From: Antilocapra americana | Lineage: Eukaryota > Chordata > Mammalia > Artiodactyla > Antilocapridae | Direction: 5' to 3' | Assembly: GCA_007570785.1 (NCBI GenBank) | Contig: ML661796.1 | Location: forward strand, 1,420,284-1,484,283 | DNA: 64,000 bases | Shown: positions 1-10,042 of the stretch, one piece after another | Position numbering within the stretch: the stretch's first letter is position 1 | Layout: each line of letters opens with the position of its first letter | Program-made: the position numbers and the translations under genes | The notes under the pieces: model-generated | Databases searched by the model: none | Told to the model about the DNA's origin: nothing | What the model saw: only the letters and a program-made list of their open reading frames with translations

Positions 1-418
1 TGAGAGAGAGAGAAGGAGAGAGTAGGAGAGAGAGAGATTAGTTTATTATGAGGAATTGTCTCACTTACTTATGGAGGCTCACAAGTCCCAAGGTGTGCAG
101 CCAACAAGCTGGAGACTGAGGAGAGCTGATGTGTAGTTTCTGTCTGAAAGCTGGCGGGCTTGAAATCCAGGGAATCTGATGTTTCAGGTCAAGTTCAAAT
201 GCAGGAAAACACACACACACACACACACACACAATGTCCTTACTCAATGGCAGTCAGGTAGAAGGAACACTCTTAACTTTTTTGTTCTAATCAGGCCTTT
301 AACTGATTGGATAAGGATCACCCACATTAGGGAGGTTTAATCTTATCCAGAAAAAGGATTGACTGAATATCTGAACACCCCCTGGCCCAGTTAACACATA
401 AAATTAACCATCACAAAA
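1..418 (-). mobile_element. Ancient L1M-type LINE 3' end
   Basis: The block matches the familiar mammalian 3' region that reads, on the minus strand, through a motif about hydrogen-bond-rich 'ccaatcagttaaaggcct' and ends in AATAAA followed by a CT-rich run. Here that run is the GA-rich tract at 1-38. It is non-coding, old and interrupted by an AC microsatellite. Subfamily assignment is from memory of consensus shape, so it is approximate. Confidence 0.6.
209..233. repeat. (AC)n microsatellite
   Basis: About 12 uninterrupted AC units lie inside the L1M 3' end. The tract is probably length-polymorphic. Confidence 0.95.
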
Positions 419-2139
419 ACCCAGCTTAAATCAATTTTAGCTCACTTAAGCCATTGACTACTCTAAAGTGATAGAATGTGCCAAGGTCTTAATAAGCTAA
501 TAGATACAAATTATGAATGAAATGCTTGGGCATCTCCATGTCAAAGTTCTATGGTTCCATTTTACTTGATGTTTGGACCTTCTCAGATTCAATGACAGCA
601 ACCAGGGTATTTCCTCTAGTATCAAGGGTAGAATCTGGGCTCTTGGGCTTAACTTCCAAAAGAAGTATTATTTGAATTACATATTTGTAGGTTCTGGTGA
701 TTGTTAGAGGTATACTCTGAGGGTAGCCACCTTAGACTGGCATATGTGTATCTTGACATTGACTCTTGTTTATTGTGCCATGGTAAATGCACCATGTTAT
801 ATGGCCCAGGATTGCAAGGACTGAGAGTGACTTTCTGGTTACCTACGTCTTGGTTTTTTATCTATTTAAAGGATCTGCATAAAATGATCATTTTATTGTC
901 AGGATGGCCCTGGCAACACTTTCACATGACTTTGTAATGATTTCTCCCCACTGAAACAAATACCATCCTGGAAAAATCAAGGATCAGAGTCATTAATAGG
1001 GTAGCACAATAGGGTCAACTCTGTATTGTTTTGACAAGGAACTACTGATCCCACCCTCATTGTGATCACCAGGCCTGTGAAAGAAATGGAAAAGTGACAT
1101 GGATTACATTTGCCAGCCAAAGGAACCTGCTGACTTATACGGGCACAGCAATATCACTAGTTATGACTTCTTTCCCAAGTAAGATAACAGTGGATTATTC
1201 TAAATGTGTGGTAGGCAAGCTTGCAAACATCTACTTTCCCTTTCTATAGCCACTCCATGATGGGTGGAGGGAGCATTGACAAAGTCTGCTGCATTGCAAG
1301 GAAGATTGGGGCAGGATGACCAGCCTTGGGCTGAAAAACATTGTATAGTTATCCAGTTTGTTTATTCAGCTATGGCCAGTTCTGAGTCTATAATGTCTGC
1401 TTGTAGTGAGGACTTACTAACCTGTTGATTTCACATAGTTTTTGGTGTTGTTGTTGGGTCCATTCCTAGCTTATTGTTGAATGCTAGGGTCTCACCAACA
1501 GTCAAACTTGTGGTAAATCATTTTCTCGTCAAAAAGTATTCTAATGACCAAGCAACAGCAAAACCTGCTTTCAAGAGCATACAACTTACAGAGTTAACGA
1601 GGACAAATTGAGATTCCCTAAGTATCCAAACTGCTGCAATCATTGTAGTCACTGCAGGAGCCTAGTCTGTAATGCGGCACTTAGGATGTGCTCACAGCCT
1701 AAGGGTCTAAATTCATGTGATTTGGGGCTTGTTATTTGCTTATATGCTACAAAGAGAAGAAAATGAAGGCAGATTGAGCAATATAGCCATCTCATATTTT
1801 TAGCATGAAAGTTTCCAAAATCAAATTCTACACATTTGACAGGAAGCTTGGTTTTAAGCCAGGATCTCAAAGGCCTGTGGGGACCAGGCCAAGAACATAA
1901 ATGAGAAAAGTGGGCTGAGGGGAGACTAGGGTGAAATGGAAATAATGTGTTGCGTGCTCAGAGGCCAGAAATTCCTCAGCTGCAGTCACATGACTGCCCT
2001 TTGGGAATGCAGGCACAGTGTGGCTACTATCTTAGCATTTTTCAAATGATCTACATTTTTTTTATGACTTTCAGATGTCAGTCACACATGTTTGGATGCT
2101 GGATTGGCCCAAAGATTGTCAGTCTTTGGTTTAGGAGAA
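419..2139. other. Unrecognised, no gene seen
   Basis: About 1.7 kb of moderately AT-rich sequence. Open frames at 701-937 (+), 1649-1870 (-) and 1947-2207 (+) are short, compositionally unremarkable and match no family I know. I see no clear repeat, splice-bounded exon or RNA gene. Confidence 0.5.
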
Positions 2140-2164
2140 AGGGCAACAAACTAGAAATCAGAAG

Positions 2165-2383
2165 CAACAATAACAAAGTCACTTCAGTCGTGTCTGACTC
2201 TTTGTGACTCTATGGACTGTAGCCCTATGGACTGTCCATGGGATTCTCCAGGTCAGAATACTGGAGTGGGTTGCCAAGCCCTCCTCCAGGGGATCTTCCA
2301 AACCCAGGAATCGAACTTGTGTCTCTTATGTCTCCTGCATTGGCAGGTGGATTCTTAACCACTATCACCACCTGGGAAGCCCC
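2165..2383 (-). mobile_element. Bov-tA SINE
   Basis: On the minus strand it starts with the tRNA-like 'gggcttcccaggtgg' head and runs into the BovB-derived part ('actccagtattct', 'gtccatggggtc'-type motifs). A 12-bp TSD with one mismatch flanks it (2153-2164 and 2384-2395), inside the MIR. Non-coding and transcribed, if at all, from an internal pol III promoter. Confidence 0.92.
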
Positions 2384-2483
2384 AGAAATTAGAAGACCTG
2401 GGTTCAAACTTGATTATACTCTATAGCTGTGAGATCTTTGACAAGTAACTTAATCTTTCTGGGCTTCTGCTTTGTCATCTGTA

Positions 2484-2703
2484 GTGAAAGTCACTCAGTC
2501 ATGTCCAACTCTGTGTGACCCCATGGACTGTAGCCCACCTGGCTCCTCTGTCCATGGGATTTCCCAGGCAAGAATACTGGAGCAGGTAGCCGATTTCCTT
2601 CATCAGGAGATATTCCCAACTCAGGGATGGAACATGTGTCTCTTATTTCCTGCATTGCAGGCAGATTCTTTACCATCTGAGCCACCAGGGAAGCCCTTTT
2701 TCC
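2484..2703 (-). mobile_element. Bov-tA SINE
   Basis: A second minus-strand copy inside the same MIR. The TSD is 'tcatctgta' at 2475-2483 and 2704-2712. The inverted paralogous MIR at 3606-3755 lacks this SINE, which gives a natural empty site for comparison. Confidence 0.92.
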
Positions 2704-2863
2704 TCATCTGTAAGATGGAGGTAAAAATACTTACCACAATTGTGCCACAGAATCATGTGGGTGAAATGAATAGCGTGCATGAAAGGACTTTAACATAGGT
2801 CACTTGTTAGACAATTGTTTCTGTTGGTGAATGTTGACTTGATATACATCAGGGATGATGGTA

Positions 2864-2921
2864 AGGTTAACTGTTTTTCTTTTTTTTTTAATTTATTAAA
2901 AAAATAGGTTAACTGTTTTTC
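2864..2921. mobile_element. Tail-only retro-insertion with 16-bp TSD
   Basis: The 16-mer 'aggttaactgtttttc' occurs at 2864-2879 and again at 2906-2921. Between them are only 26 bp of T-rich then A-rich sequence. This is the signature of LINE-mediated integration of little more than a poly(A)/T tail. Confidence 0.7.
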
Positions 2922-2982
2922 AATCAGCTTCAGGAGCCTAAGGAAAAGACGCAAAAGAATTTTTAAAACTTTAAAGCCAAAG

Positions 2983-3416
2983 TGTTACCAACCCTTTTGA
3001 GTCAGGCCCCAACAAAGATCCTTCCTCCAGCCTGTTGTCATTCTAACCAATAGAATGAGATGGAGCTCTGTTTAGAAGAAAAGGAGAGCTTTATTATTAT
3101 GATGATGATCAAAGAACGGAGAGATGGTAGCTCTGTCTAGAGCACATGATCTCCCTGAAACGCTGTGGGCGGGGCTGCTTTGTAAGGTTCTCCGCAGTGG
3201 GGAGGTGAGGGGGCTGAATTCTCGTGAGTCCAGTGCAGACGTGTCGCTCACAACTCCAGGTCTCAGTGTTGTGCGCAGCGATTCAGAACACGGCTCACTG
3301 CCACCATCTTGAACTGAGGTACTGGGGTGGCCATTCTGCTTCAAGAACTCTGTTCTGAAGTACTTGGTGCCAGGCCTCTGCACAGTACTCCTGAGCATGT
3401 GAAACGAGACTGAGCA
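2983..3416 (-). mobile_element. Solitary endogenous retrovirus LTR
   Basis: A 434-bp unit begins TG and ends CA on both strands and is bounded by a perfect 5-bp TSD, CAAAG (2978-2982 and 3417-3421). On the minus strand it holds an AATAAA (plus 3091-3096 region) followed by a U5-like stretch. The 115-codon minus frame at 3072-3419 lies inside it and is not taken as a gene. No internal viral sequence flanks it, so it is a solo LTR. Family unassigned. Confidence 0.75.
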
Positions 3417-3605
3417 CAAAGGAAAAGAAAAAGGTTAGACTTTATTTTATTACCCAGATTCTATTTTTATTTCTTGGAAATTGTTAATGGGCCTTGCCAG
3501 TGAGAAAAGGACTTTCACACGAGGCAAGATGTTAGAGGTCAGGAGCCAAGGCAACACCTAGACTAAAAGCTGCTTGTGCTTTGAAGAGGTTCTGGCAGCA
3601 ACTGG

Positions 3606-3755
3606 AATAATTGTTTAACAAGTGACCTATGTTAAAGTCCTTTCACATACAATATTCATTTCACCCACACAGTTCTATGGCACAACTGTGGTAAGCATTT
3701 TCACCTCCATCTTACAGATGAGGAAGCAGAAGCCCAGAAAGATTAAACTCTTCTT
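3606..3755 (-). repeat. MIR-type segment, inverted duplicate of 2445-2825
   Basis: The reverse complement aligns at roughly 90% over about 145 bp with the 3' half of the MIR at 2.4-2.8 kb, from 'aatctttctgggcttctgc' through 'actttaacataggtcac'. Such similarity is too high for two independent MIR copies, so a local inverted duplication is inferred. Confidence 0.75.
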
Positions 3756-4660
3756 AACCTCAAGAGCCATAGGCCAGAAATGGATACTTGAGCAGAAGTA
3801 AGAGTGTGTGGTGGGACAGGGAGAACTGGGCATCTAGCCAGGCCACTCCTCAGCTCTGAGGGAGGGACTTTAGAGTCTCCAGCCATCCGGGAAGGTGGAC
3901 AATGCGGATTACATGGGATAAGCCTGGGTGTAAATTTTAAAGCATGCTTCGTGCTATATTCACCTGTCATGAAGAAGCTCAGGGAAGCTATAGGTTGCAG
4001 ATTTCAATTCAGTGGCTACATGAATAATTCATCAGTCATTTTGTCAGGTTGCAGCAACTATTTTTTCTCTCTCAAATGCTTAGAGCTAGCTGTGAAGAAT
4101 TAACTGGCAAGAAAGGGAGTATTTGCACGCTTTGCTATAAGGCTCAGAAGTGGCAGATGGAGAGATGTGTTTTCTTGAACTCATTTTTCTGACTTACCTG
4201 CTGTTCCTTGGTTCTGCCCTATTTGACTGCATTTTCTTAGTCATTGATTAAGTAGACTAGAGTTGATTTACAGTTAGAATAAGAGGGTCGTGTTGAGTCT
4301 CAAAAAATCACATTCCTATCCTTGTAAAACTTGCCTTATCCTCTTTTATGAAAACACATCTTTAGGGAACTGGTATGATCCTGAAAAGTTGCTTACATTG
4401 TTTTATAGTTTCATCTTGAATGTGTAAAACATGTACAGATAAAATTATGTAATGTTGAAAATTTAGTTTTAACAAATTTACTTTAACAAAATTAGTTGTG
4501 TGTCTGCTTAAGTGTATGAGGGAGTATGAATGAAACAAGATGGGCCAGGAACTGACAGTTATTGAAACTGGATGATGAGTGCATTGGGTTTCATATTTTC
4601 TCTTTAATATTATGTAAAAAGGGAAAGAGGTATATATTATTTTGTGTTGTATTTAAAATA
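3756..4660. other. Unrecognised, no gene seen
   Basis: No repeat family or coding signal recognised. The 99-codon plus frame at 3804-4103 shows no domain, transmembrane pattern or known motif and crosses no plausible exon boundary, so it is not called. Confidence 0.45.
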
Positions 4661-4663
4661 ATA

Positions 4664-4965
4664 GGTGACAAAGACCTACTGTATAGCACAGGGAACTATG
4701 CTCAGTACTCTGTAATAATCTAAATGGGAAATGAATTAGAAAAAGAATAGATGCATGTATATATATTAATATATATGTGTACAGAAAAGTGATTAATATA
4801 ATTATATACAATTATCATGTTTATTTATAAATAAATATTTATATATTTATTATATAATTAATATATAATCAATTATATGTATTAATCACTTTGCTTCACA
4901 CCTGAAACTAACACAGCATTATTAATCAATTATATTCCAATATAAAATAAAAATTTTAAAAATAA
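4664..4965 (+). mobile_element. Cetartiodactyl L1 3' end
   Basis: It matches the L1 3' region with 'gtatagcacagggaacta', 'atcactttgctt', 'taacacagcatt' and a final 'caatataaaataaaa' tail. An AT-rich palindrome has expanded inside it (4785-4892). Confidence 0.8.
4785..4892. repeat. AT-rich imperfect palindrome
   Basis: The left arm (4785-4815) and right arm (4865-4892) are near reverse complements around an AT-rich centre. The left arm is an inverted copy of the L1 motif 'aatcacttt' found in the right arm, so it arose by local inverted duplication of the L1 tail. Confidence 0.7.
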
Positions 4966-5039
4966 ATTACTTTGCCTGGTCTTATAAGTGATATTTTATT
5001 AGTTTTTCACCACCCACAATCCATGGAACTTCATTTGTC

Positions 5040-5245
5040 TTTTTTTCCCTTTCATTTGTCTTTATCTTTAAGTTATTAACTGTATACTCATTGTAAAAAA
5101 ACCTAAAAGAATACAGAAAATACAAACAGTAAAAATCCCCATTCACATTTCACTCTACCTGTTTCCCAACCCACATGCCTCCCTAGAAGTAACCACGACA
5201 AAAGTTGGTTGTACATTCTTTCAGGACTTTTTGTATGCACACACA
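5040..5245 (-). mobile_element. Old L1M 3'-UTR fragment
   Basis: The order of motifs ('acagaaaatacaaacagtaaaaa', then 'ccctagaagtaacca', then 'ctttcaggactttttgtatgc') is that of antisense L1M 3'-UTR copies. Diverged, with no coding capacity. Confidence 0.5.
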
Positions 5246-5249
5246 GATA

Positions 5250-6465
5250 AATGTTGAAATGAGTGGGATTTTTTTTAACAAAAAAAGAATTGCTGTAGTA
5301 TAAAGGGCAGTTTGATTTTATAGAAGGATCAGTTTCTTCACAAACAAAACATATCTCCAATCCTATAATGTAAATCAAGTGGAAAAATAGGTATCACTTA
5401 ATAGAATTTTGTGTTTTGGCAAATTTTGCAATAACTATAAAGAAATTTGTCCTTCTATTAATAGGTAAGCTTTAATGAAATCAGAAAATGCAATGAATGT
5501 GTCTGAAATGCTTCCAATGCTGATTACTTTAAAGTATGGCCACCAAAAGCAACTTTAAAAAATGATCAATGACATCTTTTAGTTGAATACATTTTCACAC
5601 GCATATTCCAGAGGAAAAAGCAAACCCATTTAAGATGAAGAAGTCAGCTTGCACTTTTGGTTAAATAAAGAGTGAACAGAAAAGGAATTATCTTGTGGTA
5701 ATGTTTAGTACTGTTCATACTGATGGCAACATAGGAATTTAGATTCATTAACTCCCAATGAATGATGAGCAGTTGAAACTCTCAATATATTTTGAAAGGA
5801 TGCTCTGTCTCCTTTTTTATTGTGTACCATCTCTGACTACCTTCCAAACCTTTCTGTCCTGCTCAGCTTTATGTAAACTTTTTGAATATTGGCTCTGTTT
5901 CTCCCAGATGCCTCATATTTACTTCCAGCAATGGCGAGAAACACAGATCTTAAGAGTGACCCTTCTTTGTTTTCTTTCTGATTCACTTTTAAGGCTCATG
6001 AAAGGCACTAGGCTGACAGCTCTGGAGGCTCCAGAGCTGTTTATCTGTGTGCCATGTGTAGCCTGGCACATCTCTGTTGCATTAGCAGTAGTCCTCCCTT
6101 TGCACCTGCAGGAGCCAGCATGAGGCAAACGCAAGGCTGCTCTATCCTCAATGCTTCTCCTGAAAGGAAGCAATTAGCCAGGATTCAGGGACAGGCCCTT
6201 TCTGTTTTTTATAACACTTATCTACTACAGCCTTCCCCCCATACACATACACACACACTCATTTATTCACAAAGTCCCTAATTGGCTCATATGAACTGGT
6301 GCTTGGAGACTGTGCTAAAGAGACGCATTTACTGAGGAAGCACTTAGCAAATATTTGCCATGTATACACCCTTGAATACACTAGAATCAGTGTAAGTGGT
6401 CCACAAATCCATATGCAGATGAAATAATAAATATATGTCGTATTTATGTGTAAGGCACTAATGAT
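5250..6465. other. Unrecognised, no gene seen
   Basis: A 121-codon plus frame (5758-6123) is cysteine- and leucine-rich but lacks any recognisable domain, and the opposite strand is open too (5919-6173). A short CA-rich tract lies near 6241-6260. Chance frames are the simplest reading. Confidence 0.45.
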
Positions 6466-6469
6466 TTCA

Positions 6470-7200
6470 TAGTAATTTTTAATTCACTTAAAAAATTAAA
6501 CTACATATAACATAAAATTTATCATTTTAACCATTTTAAATGTACAATTCAGTCTCATTAATTACATTCACTATGTTGTACAACTCTTACCACTATCTGT
6601 TTTCAGAATGTTTCTATCATCCCAAACAGAAACTCTGTACCCATTAAGAAATAGCTCTCCACTCTCTACTCGCCCAGCCACTGTTAACATCTTATATGTT
6701 TGCCTTTATGGATTTGCCTATTCTGGATATTTCATGTAAGTCAAGTCATACAATATTTGTCCTTTTGTGCCTGACATTTCAATCAGCATAATGTTTTCAA
6801 GATTCATCCATGTTGTAACATGTAGAACTTCATTCCTTGTTATAGCTGAATAATATTCCATTGTATATATATGCCACATTTTGTTTATCCATTCCTCTGT
6901 TGATAGACATTTGGGTTGTTTCCATCTTTTGGGTATTGTCAATAATGCTGCTATGAACATCAGCATATGAATATCTAATTCTCTGTTTTCATTTCTCTTG
7001 GGTATATACCTCAGAGTGGAATTGCCAGGTCATATGGTATTTCCATGTTTTTCAGGTACCACCAAACTGTTTTTCCACAGTGACTATACCATCTTCCATT
7101 CCCACCAATAATGTATAATGGTTCCAACTCCTCTACACCCTCACCAACACTTATCCCCCCCCCATTTTTTTGGTAAGCCATCCTAGTAGATGTGAAATTT
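6470..7200 (-). mobile_element. L1 ORF2 C-terminus plus 3'-UTR, decayed
   Basis: The minus-strand frames at 6718-6966 and 7011-7220 carry typical L1 ORF2p C-terminal signatures: 'WINKMWHIYTMEYYSAI' in the first, and 'WYLKNMEIPYDLAIPL' (the WRFLKxLxIELPYDPAIPL-like stretch) in the second. Intact ORF2p is an endonuclease and reverse transcriptase of about 1,275 aa. Only its last 150 or so residues remain, split by frame changes and followed by AT-rich 3'-UTR. It is a dead, older copy. Confidence 0.88.
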
Positions 7201-7240
7201 TTAGTAGCTTTTTGTCCCATATTTTCTCAATCCACTAGTA

Positions 7241-7292
7241 ATGTGTGTGTGTGTGTCTGTGTGTCTGTGTGTCTCTGTGTGTGTGTGTGTGT
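7241..7292. repeat. (TG)n microsatellite, interrupted
   Basis: TG repeats with TCTG interruptions over about 52 bp. The minus-strand His/Thr-rich peptide frame crossing it (7201-7410) is a repeat artefact. Confidence 0.95.
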
Positions 7293-7409
7293 AGGAGGGT
7301 CTATGAAATATTTGACATTTAAAAGGTATTCTCAAATTTAAAAACGTAAGGACTGCTAATTTAGATAAAACATTTTTAGAGATTCTCCACATCGCATATT
7401 TTAGAAACA

Positions 7410-7540
7410 TTTCATATAATCCTCACAGTAAAATTGGGAAGTAGTTACTATTGTCCCCATATAGAGAAATTGAAGCTCTGAGAAGTTAAACAATTTGAGA
7501 AACAGTTGTCAAACCCAGTTTGACCAGTTCCAATTCCCAA
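7410..7540 (-). repeat. MIR relic
   Basis: Antisense MIR motifs are recognisable: 'tataatcctcaca', 'tattgtcccca', then 'agaaattgaagctctgagaagttaaacaa'-type core, split here by divergence. Low similarity. Confidence 0.55.
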
Positions 7541-7845
7541 TGAATTTTTTTCTACATTATCTTAATTACCTTTCTGTATATGGACTGCTAGAACTTGGAG
7601 GGAAGTGAGATGAAGGTTTTTGGTTTTTTTTTCAATTTTCATGTATCTAGTCTTCATGCCATGACCTACTTGTTTACAGTGGCTTTTCTCCTCCCTGTAT
7701 CTCTATACCAAATTCTCTTTTATTTTGATTTAGAATTTCCCATGATAAATAAGAAATAGTCAGAAATATCGAATACTGAAAAATAGAGACAAGAAAAAAA
7801 TCTGAATCCTAATTCCCTGATATAATTGTATAACATGATGTAGTT

Positions 7846-7935
7846 GTATAATATATATACATGTATATATACACACATACACATTTACATGTACACATGT
7901 GAGAGTGTAAGAGAAATAGAGAGAAAGAGAGAATT
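7846..7935. repeat. AT/CA/GA low-complexity tract
   Basis: Runs of TA dinucleotides, then short CA, then GA-rich sequence. No coding or RNA gene is associated. Confidence 0.8.
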
Positions 7936-8060
7936 GTAGAAGTCTTTTTGTTTTTATTTGGGACTCTCACTAGGAAGGGTAGGCTTAAGTAGCAAATAAT
8001 ACAGATCATTTCCTTGGAAAACTTTGCGGAGTTTGTTTCTTCTCTCTCTAGCATTCTATG

Positions 8061-8290
8061 TGTGCGTGCACGCTCAGGCGCTTCAGTCGTGGCTGACTCT
8101 TTGTGACCCTTTGGACTGTAGCCTGCCAGGCCTCTCTGTCCATGGGGTTCTCCAGGCAAGAAGAATACTGGAGTGGGTTGCCATGGTCTCCTCCAGGGGA
8201 TCTTTCTGACCCAGGGGTTGAATTCATGTCTGTTTAAGTCTCCTGCATTGGCAGGCAGGTTCTTTACCACTAGCATCACCTGGGAAGCCC
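8061..8290 (-). mobile_element. Bov-tA SINE
   Basis: A full minus-strand copy. Read on the plus strand it runs from 'cttcagtcgtggctgac' through 'ttgccatggtctcctcc' to 'cacctgggaagccc'. It contains frames on both strands (including part of 7809-8279) that are SINE shadows. Confidence 0.93.
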
Positions 8291-8682
8291 CCTAGTACTC
8301 CATAGTTATCATGGTAATAATGGTTTCATTGGGAGAAGGGCTCAGAAAGAGGCTGCTCACTCTAAGACCCCAGTCCCTGGGTTGCCCAGGGTGATAAGAG
8401 TAGGAGAGGAAGTTTGAAATCTGGGCTCACTGCCCCAGGAGAGCTTGCAATAAAGTACTGAGAAGATAGGAAAACAGACAATACAACGCGGGGGCCTAAG
8501 TGCTGCTGCTCTGGGGCCACAGATAGACAATGGAGAGGGTGGTGCAGGTAGTTTAGTGGGAATTCTCCTTAGGTGATCAAATCTTTAGCTCAGCACAGAG
8601 GTCTAAAGCAGAAGAGTATTCGTTGTGGCAACTATTTACCAATAATTCTGAATACCTACCAGGACCCTGAGTATAACATAGT

Positions 8683-9220
8683 AGTCATAGTAATAAAATA
8701 ACTAGCATTTATTGAGTGCTTGCTATGTGATGGTCAGTGTATTGAATTTTTTTAATAGACTTTAGTTTTTAGAGAAACAATGTTCACAGTAAATTGAGGG
8801 GAATGTACAAATAGTTTCCACCTACCCCCTGTCCCCACATGGGCACATCATCCCCCATTATCAACATCTTCCCTTAGACTAGGACATTTGTTACATTGAA
8901 GAACATGCACTGACACATTATAACCATCCAAAGTCCAAAGTTTACATTACTGTTCAAGCTTGGTGTTGCACATTCTATGGGTTTTGAAAAGAGTATAATG
9001 ACATGTATCCATCATTATAGTATCATGTAGAATACTTTTATTACCCTAAAAGTTCTTTGTGCTCTGCCTAACTCATTTTATTGTCACAAAAACCTTATAA
9101 GCAGGGATAATTATTATGACCATTTTACAGCTGAGAAAACAGGTACAGAGGCACAGAGATTTCAAGAAACTTGCTCAACCAAGTATTCTGACTCCAAAAC
9201 CCAGCCTAGCTACTCTCATT
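8683..9220 (-). repeat. MIR relic split by L1M fragment
   Basis: Outer pieces 8683-8747 ('tagcatttattgagtgctt') and 9071-9220 ('cattttacagctgagaaaac', 'aaacttgctcaacc') are one antisense MIR. The middle (8748-9070) is an old L1M segment. MIR insertion therefore predates the L1M. Confidence 0.75.
8748..9070 (-). mobile_element. Old L1M fragment
   Basis: It matches the antisense L1M tract with 'gttcacagtaaattgaggg', 'cccccattatcaacatct', 'gttgcacattctatggg' and 'atgacatgtatccatcatt'. No open frame is preserved. Confidence 0.7.
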
Positions 9221-9229
9221 TCTGCTTAT

Positions 9230-9755
9230 CAATCCATAAATCGTTGTCTATCCTCTTATAGCTCATGTTATCACAATCATGCTAGGTTTATAACCTGCTT
9301 ATTTCACTTAACAGTATTAATAACATTTTTATCTTTTCTCCTTGGAGTGCTTAATACAGCTAAGCTTTTCAAACTTATTAGAAAAAATGTTAGAAAATAT
9401 GTAAAACAAATAAAATTTAAAATCTTCTGTAATCTTGACTTTTAAACACAACTTCAAATATTGTTTTAGTGTATTTCATTTTAAGGTGTTTTCCTTTGAT
9501 CACTTATCAAAAATTTTTGCTTGGTGGACATTGTGTTGTTGTTGTTTAATTAAAATCCATGTAGGTCATGTTTTCATGTAACCTCTGAACCAAGCCTCAT
9601 GTTGTGAAACTTTTTGAGAACCTTGTCTACAATAACAGTCACAGTAAGATTTTCAAGAGAGTGTGGAATTTGTGATCTGGTTCGCTTGTTATGCTGGGTT
9701 CTGAATAAATTATAGAGCCTGTTTGAGCCTTGAAAGCCCCATTCACTTCTCTGTT
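9230..9755. other. Unrecognised, no gene seen
   Basis: AT-rich sequence with a 109-codon plus frame (9116-9445) that begins inside the upstream MIR and is lysine/isoleucine-rich. I see no domain and do not call it. Confidence 0.45.
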
Positions 9756-9759
9756 CAAC

Positions 9760-10042
9760 TGCAAGCTCCATGAGACATTGGCCATGCTGGCTTTGCTTGC
9801 CACTTTATCCCCTCCAAACAGTGTGTGTGTGTGTTAGTTGTTCAGTCATGTTTGACTCTTGAGACTCCATGGACTGTAGCCTACCAGGCTCCTCTGTCCA
9901 TGGAATTCTCCAGGCAAGAATACTGAAGAGGGTAGCCATTCCCTTCTCCAGGGGATCTTCCTGACCCAGGGATCAAGCCAGTGTTTCCTGTGTTGCAGGA
10001 AACCCTCACCAAACAGTACCTGGCACTTAATAAATATCTGGT
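9760..10042 (+). repeat. L2 3' end split by a SINE
   Basis: Flanks of the SINE join to an L2-like 3' end: 'gcaagctccatgag' before, 'acctggcacttaataaat' after. The join point is the SINE's TSD. Confidence 0.65.
9823..10008 (-). mobile_element. 5'-truncated Bov-tA SINE
   Basis: A minus-strand SINE lacking its tRNA-like head beyond 'ctgcaacacaggaaac'. The TSD 'ccaaacagt' lies at 9814-9822 and 10009-10017. A short GT tract forms its tail. Confidence 0.93.

Larger units (their letters stand above)
2140..2830 (+). repeat. MIR SINE relic, split twice by Bov-tA insertions
   Basis: Three pieces (about 2140-2164, 2396-2474 and 2713-2830) read together as a MIR: 'acctgggttcaaa', then a degenerate 'tgtgagatctttgacaagtaactt' core, then 'cctcatctgtaagatgg'. 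Two minus-strand ruminant SINEs interrupt it at 2165-2383 and 2484-2703. The 3' half is duplicated in inverted orientation at 3606-3755. Confidence 0.75.

Noticed and set aside
1..40. GA-rich tract as a promoter GAGA element
   Set aside because: It fits the end of an antisense L1M 3' region and needs no regulatory explanation.
3072..3419. 115-codon minus-strand open frame
   Set aside because: It lies almost wholly inside the solo LTR, starts near the LTR edge and has no domain. The simplest reading is LTR sequence without stops.
5758..6123. 121-codon plus frame, cysteine-rich
   Set aside because: The opposite strand is also open, and there is no signal peptide, domain or family resemblance.
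6718..7220. Minus-strand frames with convincing protein-like sequence
   Set aside because: They are the C-terminus of a decayed L1 ORF2, not a host gene.
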